The translations under genes and the position numbers were made by a program. Shown here piece by piece: positions 1 through 11,425 of a stretch of 64,000 nt of DNA. The DNA lies in assembly GCA_022818135.1 (NCBI GenBank), contig JAFMSR010000001.1, forward strand, positions 5,433,663 through 5,497,662, written 5' to 3'. The first letter of the stretch is position 1; each line of letters opens with the position of its first letter. A model generated the notes under the pieces. That model worked only from the letters and a program-made list of their open reading frames with translations, did no database searches and was not told the DNA's origin. Origin of the DNA: Saxidomus purpurata (Eukaryota; Mollusca; Bivalvia; Venerida; Veneridae).

Positions 1-211
1 GGTTTTATAACGAATCATCAAATAAATGGCTGCAGTATAAATTTCTGTAAAACCTAACTTCATTTTTGAAGCTATATGCTACCAAGTTATAAAGCGTTGC
101 TAACGCATTTGAAATTGCAATATAACCATCACTTGAGTTGTTGATTCTAGCATTTAAGTTTCATGTTTTAATATATCATTCTAGAGAAACTGTGGGCGAG
201 TAGCTTTAAAG
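1..211 (-). repeat. Family A inverted-repeat element, degraded copy at window edge
   Basis: The segment matches the reverse orientation of family A: an internal 'aagcgttgc' block, 'ttgattctagcattt', and a degraded terminus 'gggcgagtagctttaaa'. The left part lies outside the window. It is non-coding, like all A copies here. Confidence 0.5.
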
Positions 212-231
212 AGACACTCCCTTAAATTGGT

Positions 232-573
232 GTCAACTTAAATGACTGCAAAGACATGGAAATAACGTATCTTAGAACATATAGTCATATAAAAAGGCTT
301 CAGTATAAATTCATGTCACGTATATCTCTAAATTTCAAATAATACGCTAACAAATCCAAAGCGTTGCAAACGCTTTAAAATTTGAAATTTTAATATAAAC
401 ATATAGTGTAGCGGTGCCGTGTAAACGACATTTTCAATCGATTTCTGCAAATTCCTACCTAGATTTTTCTTATATTTTGATTCTAGCATTTAGTTTAATA
501 TTCATGTACAAGTACGTCAATTTAAAAAAGAAAGAAAATAATTTCAACGGTAACTGAGAGCGAGCAGCTTTAA
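232..573 (-). repeat. Family A TTAA-type MITE copy
   Basis: The copy runs from the 'cttagaacatatagtcatataaa' side to a clean terminus CTGAGAGCGAGCAGCT followed by TTAA. The far terminus is missing. The internal order is the same as in the full copies at 30422-30780 and 54382-54707. TTAA at the edge is the presumed target duplication, as in piggyBac- or Kolobok-type elements; superfamily is inferred from that only. Confidence 0.65.
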
Positions 574-619
574 GCTATACATTCCAGTCATTAGCGTATT
601 AAGATATGTTGCAGTACCC

Positions 620-817
620 TTAAAGCTGCTCGCTCTCAGTTTCCGTTGAAATGAATTAAATTTTCAAAACTGCATACTGATAGAATCTACATTAATATAA
701 AACTATAGGCTGGAATCAACAAAAGAAGTAGAATACTTTTATTGTTGATTCTAGCCTTTAGTTCAATATTGGTATTAGTATATTTTTTTCAACGGCAACG
801 GAGAGCAAGCAGCTTTA
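620..817. repeat. Palindromic family A derivative (left end joined to inverted left end)
   Basis: Starts TTAA-AGCTGCTCGCTCTCAG, runs through 'ctataggctggaatcaaca', then turns at about 715-750 and returns as 'tgttgattctagccttta', ending 'caacggagagcaagcagct' before TTAG. Both arms are the same (left) end of family A, so this is a foldback derivative lacking the family's right half. Confidence 0.6.
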
Positions 818-2590
818 GAGAGAATAGTTTTTATTATATTCAATAGAAAATTAACGCTATACATATTCAAATATTGCCTCTAAAACGAATTATTTTATGT
901 TTAACGGTGTTTATTGAAATATAACAGTGGTTTATAGTCGGATAAACTCACTGTCCACTCATCTTATATGATATCAATTTTCTACCCGGATTAACGTCAA
1001 TGAATGCCGGAAACCAAACGACAATGTTAAAATGACGTCATGTTTTCTATGCTTGTTGGCGACGTTTCCCGCGAGTTTCGACATTTATTTGAAACAAACA
1101 CAGCACAGGTAGAGTTGAGACTAAACATGAATATTGTTGGTTCGTGAACATAAAAAGTAGTATTTTCACACGTGGCTGTGTCACTCATGAACATGCCACT
1201 TTTGATGCACACTCGGTGAAATTATAATGTGATATGACACCTACATCAATTATCGTCTTTGTTAATACTTTTCCTAAGTGTAAACAGTAAGAATTGAATG
1301 CCCTTCCAATCAACATTATTATGAAACATTTTAAGACTTGAGTCACATTCATTTCGTGTAAAATATTTTATACTGCATATTTTATGATTCAGTGAAAAAG
1401 GCACGCTATTTGACTTTATCAGTCAATTGTTGAGTGTTTAAATACTTTCATTGAAATGTTACAATTGCTTTGTTGCGTGCTACATGTCGTTATTTGTTGA
1501 AAAACATATAATTCTCGAAGCGTTTGGAAACGCCCTGTCACGATAAGTGTAATCATCAACTGCAATGGTATGCAAGTAAATTTGTAGGAAGATTAAATCA
1601 TTCATTACCATTGATTTTATTATGCTTACAACTTAATATTGCGTGACTTTAAACACTATATTTCATTAAACCGAGAGTTGGCATTGAGTATTGCCGCATA
1701 GATGAATAAATCGAGTGGCTAAGTAGTACTAACACAATTAGCATACAAACATCTCATTTATAGCGTTTTTTTACTTTCGATTCATATAATCAAACATAAT
1801 AATTTTGAAATATTCACTTTTGAAACATGCAAGTGAAGCCTTTTCAAAAACCAAATTGAATTTGCATTTTGCTATATTAATAGTTTTGGGCTGCAAGATC
1901 TACCGAAATGGAAAAATTGAAGGAAATAGTAGAGACGCTAGAATAAATTGTAATCATCATAAATGAAGACATACATATGTCATATAACAGTATTTTTCAA
2001 ATTGAAATTCTTTCCAATAGTGACTTTTTAAAATTATCATTTGTCGAGTGCTATTAACAGCTTAAAAGTAACTTGACGTAGGTCGCTAGAATTTGTTTTT
2101 AGGTTTTTCTTTATCGTGTTTTGAAAGTACAAAAACCTATACATTTTTTGCAAGGTCTTTCAAAATTCTAAACAAACAAAACCAATGATGGTGCTCATTC
2201 TTTCAAAAAGAAAAAATATTATTAACAAACGCTTTCAAAATTCAAATATTAACATGTATAACCATTCCAAGAATTTTCAAGCCGTTTGATTGGACAATTA
2301 TATGTTAATAGAAGTTGATACTAACCGGCAAACCGGTAATATGCACTTGGCATACCCCATCATTGACCCCATGTGAAAATGTTTTAAAAATTTTAGGGGG
2401 CGGAGTAACGGCTCTGGTTACGTACGTACAATGTATATCAACCGAGCATTGATTGACAAGAAAATTAAGTTTTTTATAGAGTCATAAGGAAGACAATAAA
2501 TTTTAGGAATGAATATGAAAACCAATTATTCTCATTTCAAAGTACCAACTTGCATTCGTAGGAAAAGTCTTGCGTTTTTTTAAAAACAAG
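818..2590. other. No gene or repeat recognised
   Basis: AT-rich sequence. A short minus-strand frame at 1027-1212 has no recognisable features. A palindromic CRE-type octamer TGACGTCA (1033-1040) and a GC box GGGGGCGGAG (2396-2405) are present. The GC box lies about 190 bp upstream of the candidate ATG at 2591 and could be promoter sequence, but nothing else supports it. Confidence 0.3.
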
Positions 2591-2665
2591 ATGGCGGACG
2601 GCAGGGTATTTGTGAAGTTTTGTTACGTTGTTTTGTGTCGTCATGAAGTAACATTGAGGTTTAAG
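2591..2665 (+). CDS. Candidate first coding exon, gene unknown
   Basis: An ATG in strong context (aagATGGCGGAC) opens 25 codons that stop exactly at a splice donor AAG|gtatgg, leaving phase 0. 'ATGGCGGA' is a common start of animal genes, and a GC box lies about 190 bp upstream. No downstream exon in the correct phase could be assigned in the next kilobases, where A and B elements dominate. The encoded stretch begins MADGRVFVKF and is not recognised. It could be a real 5' exon of a gene with distant exons, or chance. Confidence 0.3.
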
Positions 2666-3020
2666 GTATGGTTACATTCAGCCGTTAAATGAATTTGAAA
2701 TGATCCGAATCTTTCACATTTTAAGAAAGGAAAGAGTAATCAAATTGTTATTTGTTTTTACGTGGTATATGGGAAAATATCCCCCGCCTCGACATAATAT
2801 CGCCCTCGTAAAATAAATCTAGTCGTATATATGTATCTTCTCCATGTACCACTTCGAAAAAACATTTAATATGTAGTTACTTGCTGCGGTGCAATTTCTC
2901 AAATTGCAAGTATGTAGATTTTTACTTGTGCTCTTGATTCTAGACAACTGTAACATTTTATGTTTAAGTCTATAATTTTGTAGTAATTTTAATGTTTCAC
3001 CTGAATTTTGAATAGCAGCT

Positions 3021-3360
3021 TAAAAGCTGCTCGCTCACACTTTTAGGTGAATTTGTTTCTCTCCAAAATGATATATTCAAGCATAAAATGTTAAAAGTAA
3101 ATGCACTATCAATAACACAAGGTAGCAATTTGAGAAAATCCGTTTCAAATATTGGTGTGCATGGTTTTACGGCACCGTTACACTATATGGTTTTCTTGAG
3201 ATGTTTTAAAGCACTTGTAACATTTTATTATTTGGTAGAGTATAATGACAACAATACAGATATACTGGACAGGACCTTTTGTTTGACTACTCGTTCTAAA
3301 GTAAGTTATGTTATTTTCAGAGAGTTTAGAGAACTTCGAAAAAATGGGAGCGAGTAGCTT
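3021..3360 (+). repeat. Family A TTAA-type MITE copy
   Basis: Termini 'aaaagctgctcgctcac' and 'gggagcgagtagctt' bound a diverged copy that retains 'ggttttacggcaccgttacac'. The 89-codon open frame at 3088-3357 lies wholly inside and is incidental. Confidence 0.6.
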
Positions 3361-3642
3361 CAGAAACTATTCTTTAAAAGTTCTAACATTTTGAAATCTA
3401 AAGTGAGTACTAATATGTCTCATCGCTTTACACATAAATGTATGCTGCATTGTCTTAATAGGTCCTAATTTCAAGTTAAAATTACGTTGGAATTCGTTTT
3501 CAAAGTTAGTTCAGTATTTATCATTTTCCTTATAATGCTCATTATAACTTTAGCAATATTAAAGCACCATGATCACATGAAACAGTTTATGTACTAGAGG
3601 AATATTGATTAAAGTAACTTTTTCTACATGATTATTTCTCAG

Positions 3643-3802
3643 ATATCCCATGTACTTTCCTTGCAATTCTTCATTGCTACCAGACTGTTTGGCAGTATCA
3701 AAGGAACGAGAACAAAGATATCTATGGGAAAAAGGTTCTGCTGCATTATGTATGATTTTGACTGTTTCCATAGCAACCGTTGCATTCAGGAAACAGAAAC
3801 AC
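3643..3802 (+). CDS. Candidate internal exon, possible membrane receptor fragment
   Basis: An acceptor (attatttctcag|) is followed by a frame open from phase 1 through 53 codons to a possible donor CAC|gtatca; the frame then remains open to 3883. The peptide has three cysteines in its first 30 residues (one is in an N-glycosylation-like CNSS), then an acidic/basic stretch ending YLWEKG, then a hydrophobic segment of about 16 residues followed by RKQKH. A cysteine-rich end, a linker and a membrane segment with a basic cytoplasmic edge resemble the join between ectodomain and first helix of class C GPCRs, but this is only a shape resemblance. No flanking exons were found. Confidence 0.2.
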
Positions 3803-3883
3803 GTATCAACGATAATCACATCAATTTTTTGTCAGTTATTTCGTGATAAAGGAACCAAATTAAAACGAAAATTGTGCTCATAA

Positions 3884-4518
3884 ACATTGTAATGACAAAT
3901 TTGTTTGAATGGTATTACTAAGAAAAAGCATGGTGTATCGTCTTCTTTGCTATTCTTTGGTTGAAATTAAACTCTTTATATTTTACAAAATAACGTTAGT
4001 TTATAATTGGATTCTTCTGTATTGCTTTATTGTATTTGGTTTCTATAATATGATAGAATTGAATATAAAACGAGACAATGACAAAAGTAGGCTTAACTTT
4101 TTGTTTGGTCCTTGTAAACAGCTCATTTGTCTTCATAAAATTTCAATTATATTTCTCAAGTGTACTAAAGACACAAAAATCACATTTCCTACAGAGATAA
4201 CCATTCAGTTTCATTATTTGATATTCTGTCTTGTAAGAAGTTATTTCGCTGATTCAGTTAGAATCGACGTATTGCACTACTCTCTTATATTTCGTCTGAA
4301 GTTGTTGATCACAATGACTTGTAAGGTCTACTTAGAATAGTTATCACATTGTTGCGTACTCGTTCTAAATATTGAAATTATAACTGTCTGAGGATGAAAA
4401 AAAGAGAACATTATTAAACGGGATTTTACAGACAGTCATAAACTTATTCAAAGTTGATCATGATAATATTTGGTTGTTACAAAATGTCTTAGTGTGTATA
4501 TCAGCCCTATATGTCTCT
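3884..4518. other. AT-rich tract with one 143-codon frame, no gene supported
   Basis: A plus-strand frame at 3909-4340 encodes a hydrophobic, Ile/Leu/Phe/Tyr-rich peptide. It has no recognisable domain or signal, and its composition follows from AT-rich DNA. I do not call it a gene. Confidence 0.3.
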
Positions 4519-4869
4519 TTAAAGCTGCTCGCTCTCAGATTTTGGGGAAAACATTAAGTTCTTGAAACTGTATGTAAATAACGTATATTAGAACATAGAG
4601 TCATATAAAAAGGCTTCAGTAAAATGTCCTGTCACGTTTATCTTTAAATTTCAAATAATACGCTACCAAATTCAAAAGCGCTGCAAATGCTTTTGAAATT
4701 CCAATTTAAATATATATTGTAGCGGTGCTGTGTAACCAACATTTTCAATCGATTTCTGCAAATTCCTATCTATATTTTTGCTTATATTTTGATTTTGGCC
4801 TTTAGTTTTATATTTATGAATAAGTATGTCAGTTTTTTAAAAAGAACAATTCAAAGGTAACTGAGATCG
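4519..4869 (-). repeat. Family A TTAA-type MITE copy
   Basis: Begins TTAA-AGCTGCTCGCTCTCAG-ATTTTGG and ends in a decayed 'aaggtaactgagatcg'. It carries the internal 'gcgctgcaaatgctttt' block and 'tgtagcggtgctgtgtaac'. Confidence 0.7.
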
Positions 4870-5816
4870 TAATATTACATGACAGAAATGAGTACAGTTG
4901 TTTAATTAGAACTATGAAAAGGAAGTCTTGATCGGATGCAAATATCAAACTACGTGTATTTCAAGGAATTAAGACAATCAAGTAGTTTTTATTTTATGTT
5001 TTCCAGTGAATTAAGAGTTTTTCTCACAGAAATAAAATTGATAATCGGCGATTTTGGAACTGTGGTATACCATTTTTATTTTCACTTATTTTGCCGGCCT
5101 ATTTTCTAACTACAAGAAATTAGAAACGGCAATTATTATAAATTCTATTAATTTCACACCCATAATCTCCAGCACGTCCTCTAAACAAAATAATCAGAGA
5201 GTCACATGATTGAGAGTGACAATTATTAATTACTCTGAAATACATATTTACATGTACATCGAATGAAGAGCAGATGGAGTATTTTCCCGCGATTTATAGT
5301 TTGACAAAGCGCAACCTTTTTTATCTAACAATAATTCATTTTATATCTAATAAAATGATGTTTCAATTTCAATGGCTGGTAAAGATAGATACCTTTATCT
5401 GAAATGAACTATAGAACTATGTTTTGTTGCTTTGTCAGAAATGATGGTAGTAATGCTGTAAGCATTATGGGGTTCTCCACTTGGAATAAGAAATACTATG
5501 ATTCCAAATTTCCTGATTTTTTGGTAAAGAAAACACTAAATAAGAAGAAAATTTCTTTTTTTCAGTGAAATATTTGTTTTATTTCACTCGTCAACATTTT
5601 AGTTGCAACGCCACTTGTGAAAGTATCAGTTTTTGGTGTTCACTTGTGAAATAAAATCGATATTTCATTGACGCAAACATATATCCTCTATACAATACAA
5701 ATGTAATATTATTAAAGAATAAAGAAGCTAAGAAACAAACTGCTATACGAATAAGTATACATTTTGTGCAATAGCTATTTATACTCGTTTTGTCCCTTAC
5801 ATCAATGCTGTTCAAT
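4870..5816. other. No gene or repeat recognised
   Basis: AT-rich. A 74-codon minus-strand frame (5591-5815) has no recognisable features. Confidence 0.3.
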
Positions 5817-6192
5817 TAAAGAGGCACTCCCTACATCTGGCAGATTATATTCTCGAAACATAGATTATGTGTTCAATGAACGTAAACTGATAAATAAATA
5901 CTATTTCAAAGAAGAACCTATGGCGGAACATGCCTCATTTTTACCACAATTCATCAATATAGAGGCTTTCTGTAATAAATCGCATCCACCCATGTATTGT
6001 ACAACAACAACTCTACATAGATTATTGAATGGTTTACGGTAATGTAGTATATTTTAAACTGCTGATTTTAATGACTGGGAATGCATTGCTGAAACTTTAA
6101 GGTTACGTTTATACGTTTATACTTTCAAAGATTCTATTATTTATGTTTAGGTTATTTGGTCGACATAAGTTATAGAGTAAATGTCCCTTTTA
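5817..6192 (+). repeat. Family B TTAA-type MITE copy
   Basis: Left terminus TTAAAGAGGCACTCCCTAC; right terminus 'gagtaaatgtcccttttaa'. Internal landmarks shared by all B copies are 'tgttcaatgaacgtaaa', 'cctcattttaccacaat', 'aatcgcatccaccca' and 'gtacaacaacaactctac'. The open frame at 5764-6042 is carried by this repeat and is not a gene. Confidence 0.7.
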
Positions 6193-6485
6193 ATATTCCA
6201 TTCACTACAGATAAGGCATAAAATATGTGTATTCATTGATATAATATAGCCGTACGAAAGACAAGACTAGAAACTTCAAAGCATTCAGAAGTTATTAATT
6301 GCGTAATATGTCACCTGCTGCAGAGTTCCCTTGTAATTTCCCATTCATTACTTTATGCCTTAATGATTCACTGTCTATATCCGTAAAACTCACTGTTTCG
6401 TTTATTACGATATAATTACACTGTTCACTGCTTAACTACGAAAGCCGAGAAGGGTCAAATAAAAAACGAAAAAAGAATAAATAAA

Positions 6486-6880
6486 CGCGTACGTACGAGA
6501 ATAAAACGCGTACGTACGAGAATTAAACGCGTTTTTTCGTGAAATAAACGCGTATGTACGAAGTATTTCACGCGTACGTACAACATAAAAACGCGTACTT
6601 ACGAGAATTCAACGCGTACGTACGAGAATTTAAACTCGTACGTACGAGAAATAAACGCGTACTTTTGAGAGTAAAACTTGTACGTACGAGAATAAAACGC
6701 GCTACGATACTTCATACTGAATAAAAGCGTACGTATCCTACTGGATAAAACGCGTACGTACGAGAATACAAAGTGTACGTACGAGAATTAAACGCGTACG
6801 TACGAGAATAAAACTCGTACGTACGAGAATTAAACGCGTACGTGCGAGAATAAAACGCGTACGTACGAGAATAAAACGGA
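6486..6880 (+). repeat. 21-bp minisatellite, left arm of FB1
   Basis: About 19 units of 21-22 bp; the unit core is CGCGTACGTACGAG followed by an AT-rich spacer. The core includes the palindrome CGTACGTACG. The short minus-strand frame at 6712-6942 is a translation of this array. Confidence 0.9.
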
Positions 6881-6944
6881 TTATGGTAATGAGGAATTCC
6901 ATTTCTTGTGACAAGGCGCGTTTGTGGTGGTATTTCCATCATGA

Positions 6945-7195
6945 TCAGTGATAGCTATAGTTCTTTGGTTAAAGCCACCGACTTGAAATCATTGTAACCT
7001 CTCATAGATTTAAAGTCATGGGTTCGAGTCCTGCTACCTACTATGTCTCTTTTTGGGAGAAAGTTGGCATTTTCTTACAGAGAACAGGGCTCTAGTACTG
7101 GATCTTCCTACCAACGATGGCTACGTAAACTGCCCGTCTGTAAAAATAACCAAAATACGGTTGAAACGGTCGTTAAACTCCAACAACAACAATAT
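6945..7195 (+). mobile_element. tRNA-derived SINE
   Basis: A polymerase III promoter is visible: A-box-like 'tagctatagttctttggtta' near 6952 and a perfect B box GGTTCGAGTCC (7021-7031). A unique body follows ('ggatcttcctaccaacg', 'acggtcgttaaactcc') and a (CAA)n tail near 7180-7193. Length about 250 bp fits a SINE. It is not a functional tRNA: the acceptor stem is absent. Confidence 0.65.
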
Positions 7196-8082
7196 ACAGG
7201 TTCATTTTTTTCAGTACAGCTTGCTTAATATTCTACATGTATTTTCTAAGAGTGTGAACAAGTGATAGAAGTTTTTTTCTCTATGATAGACACTTTAAGC
7301 AATAAATAGTGCTAACGAATAAACGGAAGGTGAAAAATACCCTCGCAACTCCACACTGGCGAGACAAACAAAAGGGAAAAATACATATAGATTTATACAT
7401 GAATTGATCACTACACAGACAAATTGAACAATATTGAAACATTCGATACCGGTATTTTAAAAAACTGGATCATTCCTTACTAGTTCATGAACACGAATCA
7501 AGAACTAATAAACCTAAGGTCATAAACTTTTCTCTGGTGATGTCAAGTGTTCATGATTTGATAAACTGAATTTAGCAGTGGTTTGACGTCTCAGCTCATC
7601 AATACAATAACTGGACATAAATCACAGAGGCACACACTATTAAAAATAAGTGGTTAAAGTTCCAAGATCTCTTTGAATTTACTGATATTGTAAAATAAAT
7701 ATATTATTATACTGATAGGATAATGATAGAAGCATGTTCTATTCACTCTAGAACAATATTGACATCTTCATGTCTTTTGTCTTCAAATCGATTTTTCACG
7801 AAAAAGAGTTGCCAGAAAGTCTTTCTAATATTTTACAATATGATGGGAACATACTGCTACATTGTATATAATTCGAACATATACATCGATTTAAACAGTT
7901 AAGTTATGAAGTTTTATACAAATAATGAACAGTATCATAAAGTTTCTACTGTACAGTTGAAATATGGGAAAACTCGCGAAATACACATTAAAACTGCAAA
8001 CTGTGAGTTTTAAAAATCGTTTTTGTAACGTTCACATATCCTACACCCGGCGTGGCTTTACCTACAAAGCACACTAATATGT

Positions 8083-8345
8083 CTCGTACATACGCGTTTT
8101 ATTCTCGTACGTACGCGTTTTATTCTCGTACGTACGCGTTTTATTCTCGTACATACGCGTTTATTTCTCGTACATACGCGTTTAAATTCTCGTACGTACG
8201 CGTTTAATTATCGTACGTACGCGTTTTTTCTCCTACGTACCGTATACGGTTTTATTCTCGTACGTACGCGCGTTTTTATTCTCGTACGTACGCGTTTTAT
8301 TCTCGTACGTAACAATCTCATTCGTACGCATTTAATTCTCGTATA
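8083..8345 (-). repeat. 21-bp minisatellite, right arm of FB1
   Basis: About 12 units of the same CGTACGTACG-containing repeat as 6486-6880, in inverted orientation. Confidence 0.9.
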
Positions 8346-8417
8346 GTTTTGATATTTCGTGTCTTTTATTCTTCTTTTTTGTTTTTTATTTGACCCTTCT
8401 CGGCTTTCGTACTTAAC

Positions 8418-10195
8418 AACTCATTCCGCATTTAATTAATTTTGATATTTCGTTTTATTTTGAACGCATGCTTTTAACTTTTAAGGCAATACAGTATAAA
8501 CATAAGATAGATGTTTGCGTATATCTAGAAATGATCGACTTAAATAGTTCCATTGAAAACTACAAGATCGAACTGAGAAAACTACAATATGAAACATCCT
8601 GGCTACATTTAATTGTTATTTCATGATAATGTTAAATTTGTTTCTATACTATACAGTTTGTGTTCTGGTGTAATTACATATTTAGCATAATTTCAATCAT
8701 AAAACAATTTCATTCGTTAAAAATAGATTTCTTCGGAGAAAAAGAGAAACATATTTTAAATAGAAAAGAACAAAAAAATCTGTAAGTTTTATCTAAATAA
8801 GGTGTATATAAGATCTATTTTACGATATACTGACAAAAAACTAAACATTTTTTTATAAAGATAAATTTAACAAATGACATCGTTTTATATATTTGTAACA
8901 ATTTTCGATACTATTCCATTACATTTAGAAATAAAACATGTCCAAATATTGTTAAAATGTCATAATTAATATTCTATAATTGTGCCCAATAGATCTAAAA
9001 AGGACAGAATAGCTTACATGCAAGGGCATATAAATTAGCCACTTGTAGCAATTTGTATCCGAACATGCCACTGAATAGAATTCATGAATAATTCCCAACA
9101 ATTTCTGTGGTCTGGATCACCGTAATATCCCAATGCGATACTTTCAATGAATACCATCCCTGTTAAATAGGAACTGGAAAAGTGAACAAGAAAGTTATTG
9201 GAAAAATTCTCCAAGCAAGATGACGACTATAACAGCTTGTTAGGACAACGCTGCGATAACATGCAAACACGATATTAAAGCGGCCATTAAGCTGGTTAAC
9301 TTTAGACTTGCGTGCGCATCAAATGGAATCATTCCCGGTATTAAACGAAACTGGATACAGCATGTAAGGAGTTCCAGGAAATTTGACGACGTTAAGCAAA
9401 ATAAACAAATCCAATGTACAAGTGGTGCTCGTTGACCGTAATTTGGGATGTGAAATATCTAAATTCTGAACGATTCAACTGATCAGTCCATAGATTGTCA
9501 CAAATATCGCTTTACATAAAACTAGTTGGTATGTTTGTCATAATTTGCACTTATAAAACAGATACGCATAATGGCACGCACAATAAAGGCCATGCTTATT
9601 TCGGGACGAAAAACAGACAGACCTGCAATATATACTCAGTTAGAAAAGAAAGTGTGCACGTTTTTATATTAAATATCTCTATTTTGATAAAACATATCGG
9701 TCTCAAATTTCGAACACTACCTTAATACACCATTTGCTATCAATTGAATGTGTTATCAATTCAAATGAAATTGAGCATAAATTGCTCTAAATTTTGATAC
9801 CTTACAGTAATACATAAAATTAACAAACACCTAAGTGCACACTTTCTTTTGCAACAGACTATACATAAAAAATGTACGTTTGTAAAATCAAAGAAATTCT
9901 TTGAAGCTATGTTTCCCTTGAAAATGACCGTACTTGGTTAAAGGCAAGTAAGATGCTTGAACATAATGACTCCTAAGCCTCCTTTGAAAAATGTTTTTTT
10001 ATTCAAAACATTCAGCAAACATAAAATTGTCAAACCATTCATTTACGTATTTTATGTATAGGTAATATCACTTTAGCATTTTCACTGAAGCAAACGTTTA
10101 GCGATATCCAAAATGCTTTTTATTTCAGTCTGTTTGTATTGAAAATCATTAGTTTGAAAACTATCAAAGTGCTTAAGTGGCAGTTTACACTGTTC
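8418..10195. other. No gene or repeat recognised
   Basis: AT-rich. A 76-codon plus-strand frame at 9495-9725 has no recognisable features. Confidence 0.3.
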
Positions 10196-10480
10196 TCAAT
10201 AATACATCTTAGCATTTTTACATAAGCTCCTTAGCATGGACAACACATTGTACACAGACACAGGAAGACAGCTTGAGAGTATGTTTAATGAGACCGGTGC
10301 TTTGATTGGATTTCTTCTTCTATATACATTCATGTCACCAAATGATTGGCACGTGTATGATAGTTCACCATAGACCTGCAAGTTCATCAAATCATCGCCA
10401 GTATTATCGGCATATGGAAGAGTTCCGGTAAATTCGCTGGCGTCAGTAGTAGCCGTTTCTGTATTACGTACTATACAGAA
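10196..10480 (-). CDS. Candidate exon on minus strand, product unknown
   Basis: Reading leftwards from about 10480, one frame stays open for some 95 codons to a stop at 10196. The first part is rich in Thr, Asp, Asn and Gly (it includes TLPYADNTGDDLMNLQ), unlike the Ile/Leu/Lys-rich peptides that AT-rich DNA gives by chance. Possible acceptors precede it (ctgtatag|, cgtaatacag|) and a possible donor follows LQ (cag|gtctat), so the exon may be only about 10384-10467. The sequence style resembles the cytoplasmic tail of a receptor, but I recognise no family and no neighbouring exon. Confidence 0.3.
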   Translation of the reverse strand, partial: FCIVRNTETATTDASEFTGTLPYADNTGDDLMNLQVYGELSYTCQSFGDMNVYRRRNPIKAPVSLNILSSCLPVSVYNVLSMLRSLCKNAKMYY

Positions 10481-10734
10481 TCATTTTGATTTTTCTTCTG
10501 AATGATTTAATTGCTCTTTCCATATAACCAAATGACAAAGGAAAGACTAGTCACTCTGAATAGACTATTTACTTTAAATCTAGTAACAATACAACGCGTG
10601 TAAAACAAGAAGCCACATTTCTTGAAGAGCATACATTGACATTTAGTTTTTTTGTGCACATCATACAAATATAGCGTTATCAATCCAGAAATTTAAGAAA
10701 TCGACTGTAAACAGCAACTGTCAAAGCTTCATTT

Positions 10735-11425
10735 TAAGCTCTACTGGACTAAGTCCAGCAGAGCTTACACGACAGTGGTTTGTCCGTCGTCCGTCCGTAA
10801 ACGTTTCCTTGATAAGGCTCTACAGGTCGTAATTCTCCTTTGACTTTGATGAAACTTGGTGATAAGGATCCCCGCAACTTGTATATTTTCCCTTACGTTT
10901 TTAGGTCAGTGGGACAAGGTCAATGTCACCTCAGAAAGCGACTTTTGTTATAAAACTCTACAGCTAACAATTTTCATTCAACTTTCATTAGACTTGTTCA
11001 GAAAGTTTCCTGCAAATTTTACTCATTTTTGAGGTCAGTGGGTCAAATCTAAAGGTCACACTGACCTCCATCAGATTCCCCGAAAACGCTCTACAGGTCA
11101 TTTTTCATTTGACTGTCATCAAGCTTACTCAGGTTTCCTGTAAAATTATCCTTATCTAGTGTTTGGGGTTAGTGGGTCAAAGTTCAAGGTCAGAAGGACC
11201 CGAACTTTTAAAATCTTTTCCTATCAATATTTTGAGATATTCACCCAAAGTCTTCAAACGTCATAGGATGATTGGTCTTACTGGGAAGATGATCCTTCTG
11301 TTTTGGGTCGTTAGTCAAGGTCACAGTGAACTTTTACAAAAAAAAAAAATAAAACTTACTCAGAACAGTTCAGTCAGACCAGTAGAGCGATGCTGGCCCT
11401 TTTGGGCCTGTTGTTGGTACATGTA
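10735..11425 (+). repeat. Dispersed bivalve-type repeat
   Basis: Opens 'tccagcagagcttacacgac' with a short GTCC run, contains repeated 'gaaacttgg' and 'ggtcagtgggtcaaa' blocks about 150 bp apart, and ends 'gcgatgctggcccttttggg'. The blocks form a degenerate tandem structure. Short frames in it (for example 11163-11432) are incidental. Confidence 0.5.

Larger units (their letters stand above)
6437..8411. mobile_element. Foldback element FB1 with inverted 21-bp minisatellite arms
   Basis: A 1,975-bp element with long inverted ends: TACGAAAGCCGAGAAGGGTC at the left, its inverse at the right (8392-8411). It is flanked by identical hexamers CTTAAC (6431-6436 and 8412-8417), a convincing 6-bp target duplication. 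Inside each end lies a minisatellite array in opposite orientation. The central loop (about 6880-8080) holds a SINE. No transposase frame is present, so it is non-autonomous. Confidence 0.75.

Noticed and set aside
3909..4340. 143-codon frame
   Set aside because: Hydrophobic AT-driven composition, no domain, no splice or promoter context.
5764..6042. 92-codon frame, and similar ones at 3088-3357, 21971-22162, 23495-23788, 57597-57872
   Set aside because: All lie in or run into A or B repeat copies and are not conserved as frames among copies.
6945..7195. Functional tRNA gene
   Set aside because: A and B boxes are present but there is no acceptor or anticodon stem; the body and (CAA)n tail are those of a SINE. 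The same applies at 25123-25395, 39046-39640 and 45724-45800.
6486..8345. Regular short repeats resembling a CRISPR array
   Set aside because: No unique spacers: units are contiguous diverged copies, in inverted arms, in eukaryotic-looking DNA.
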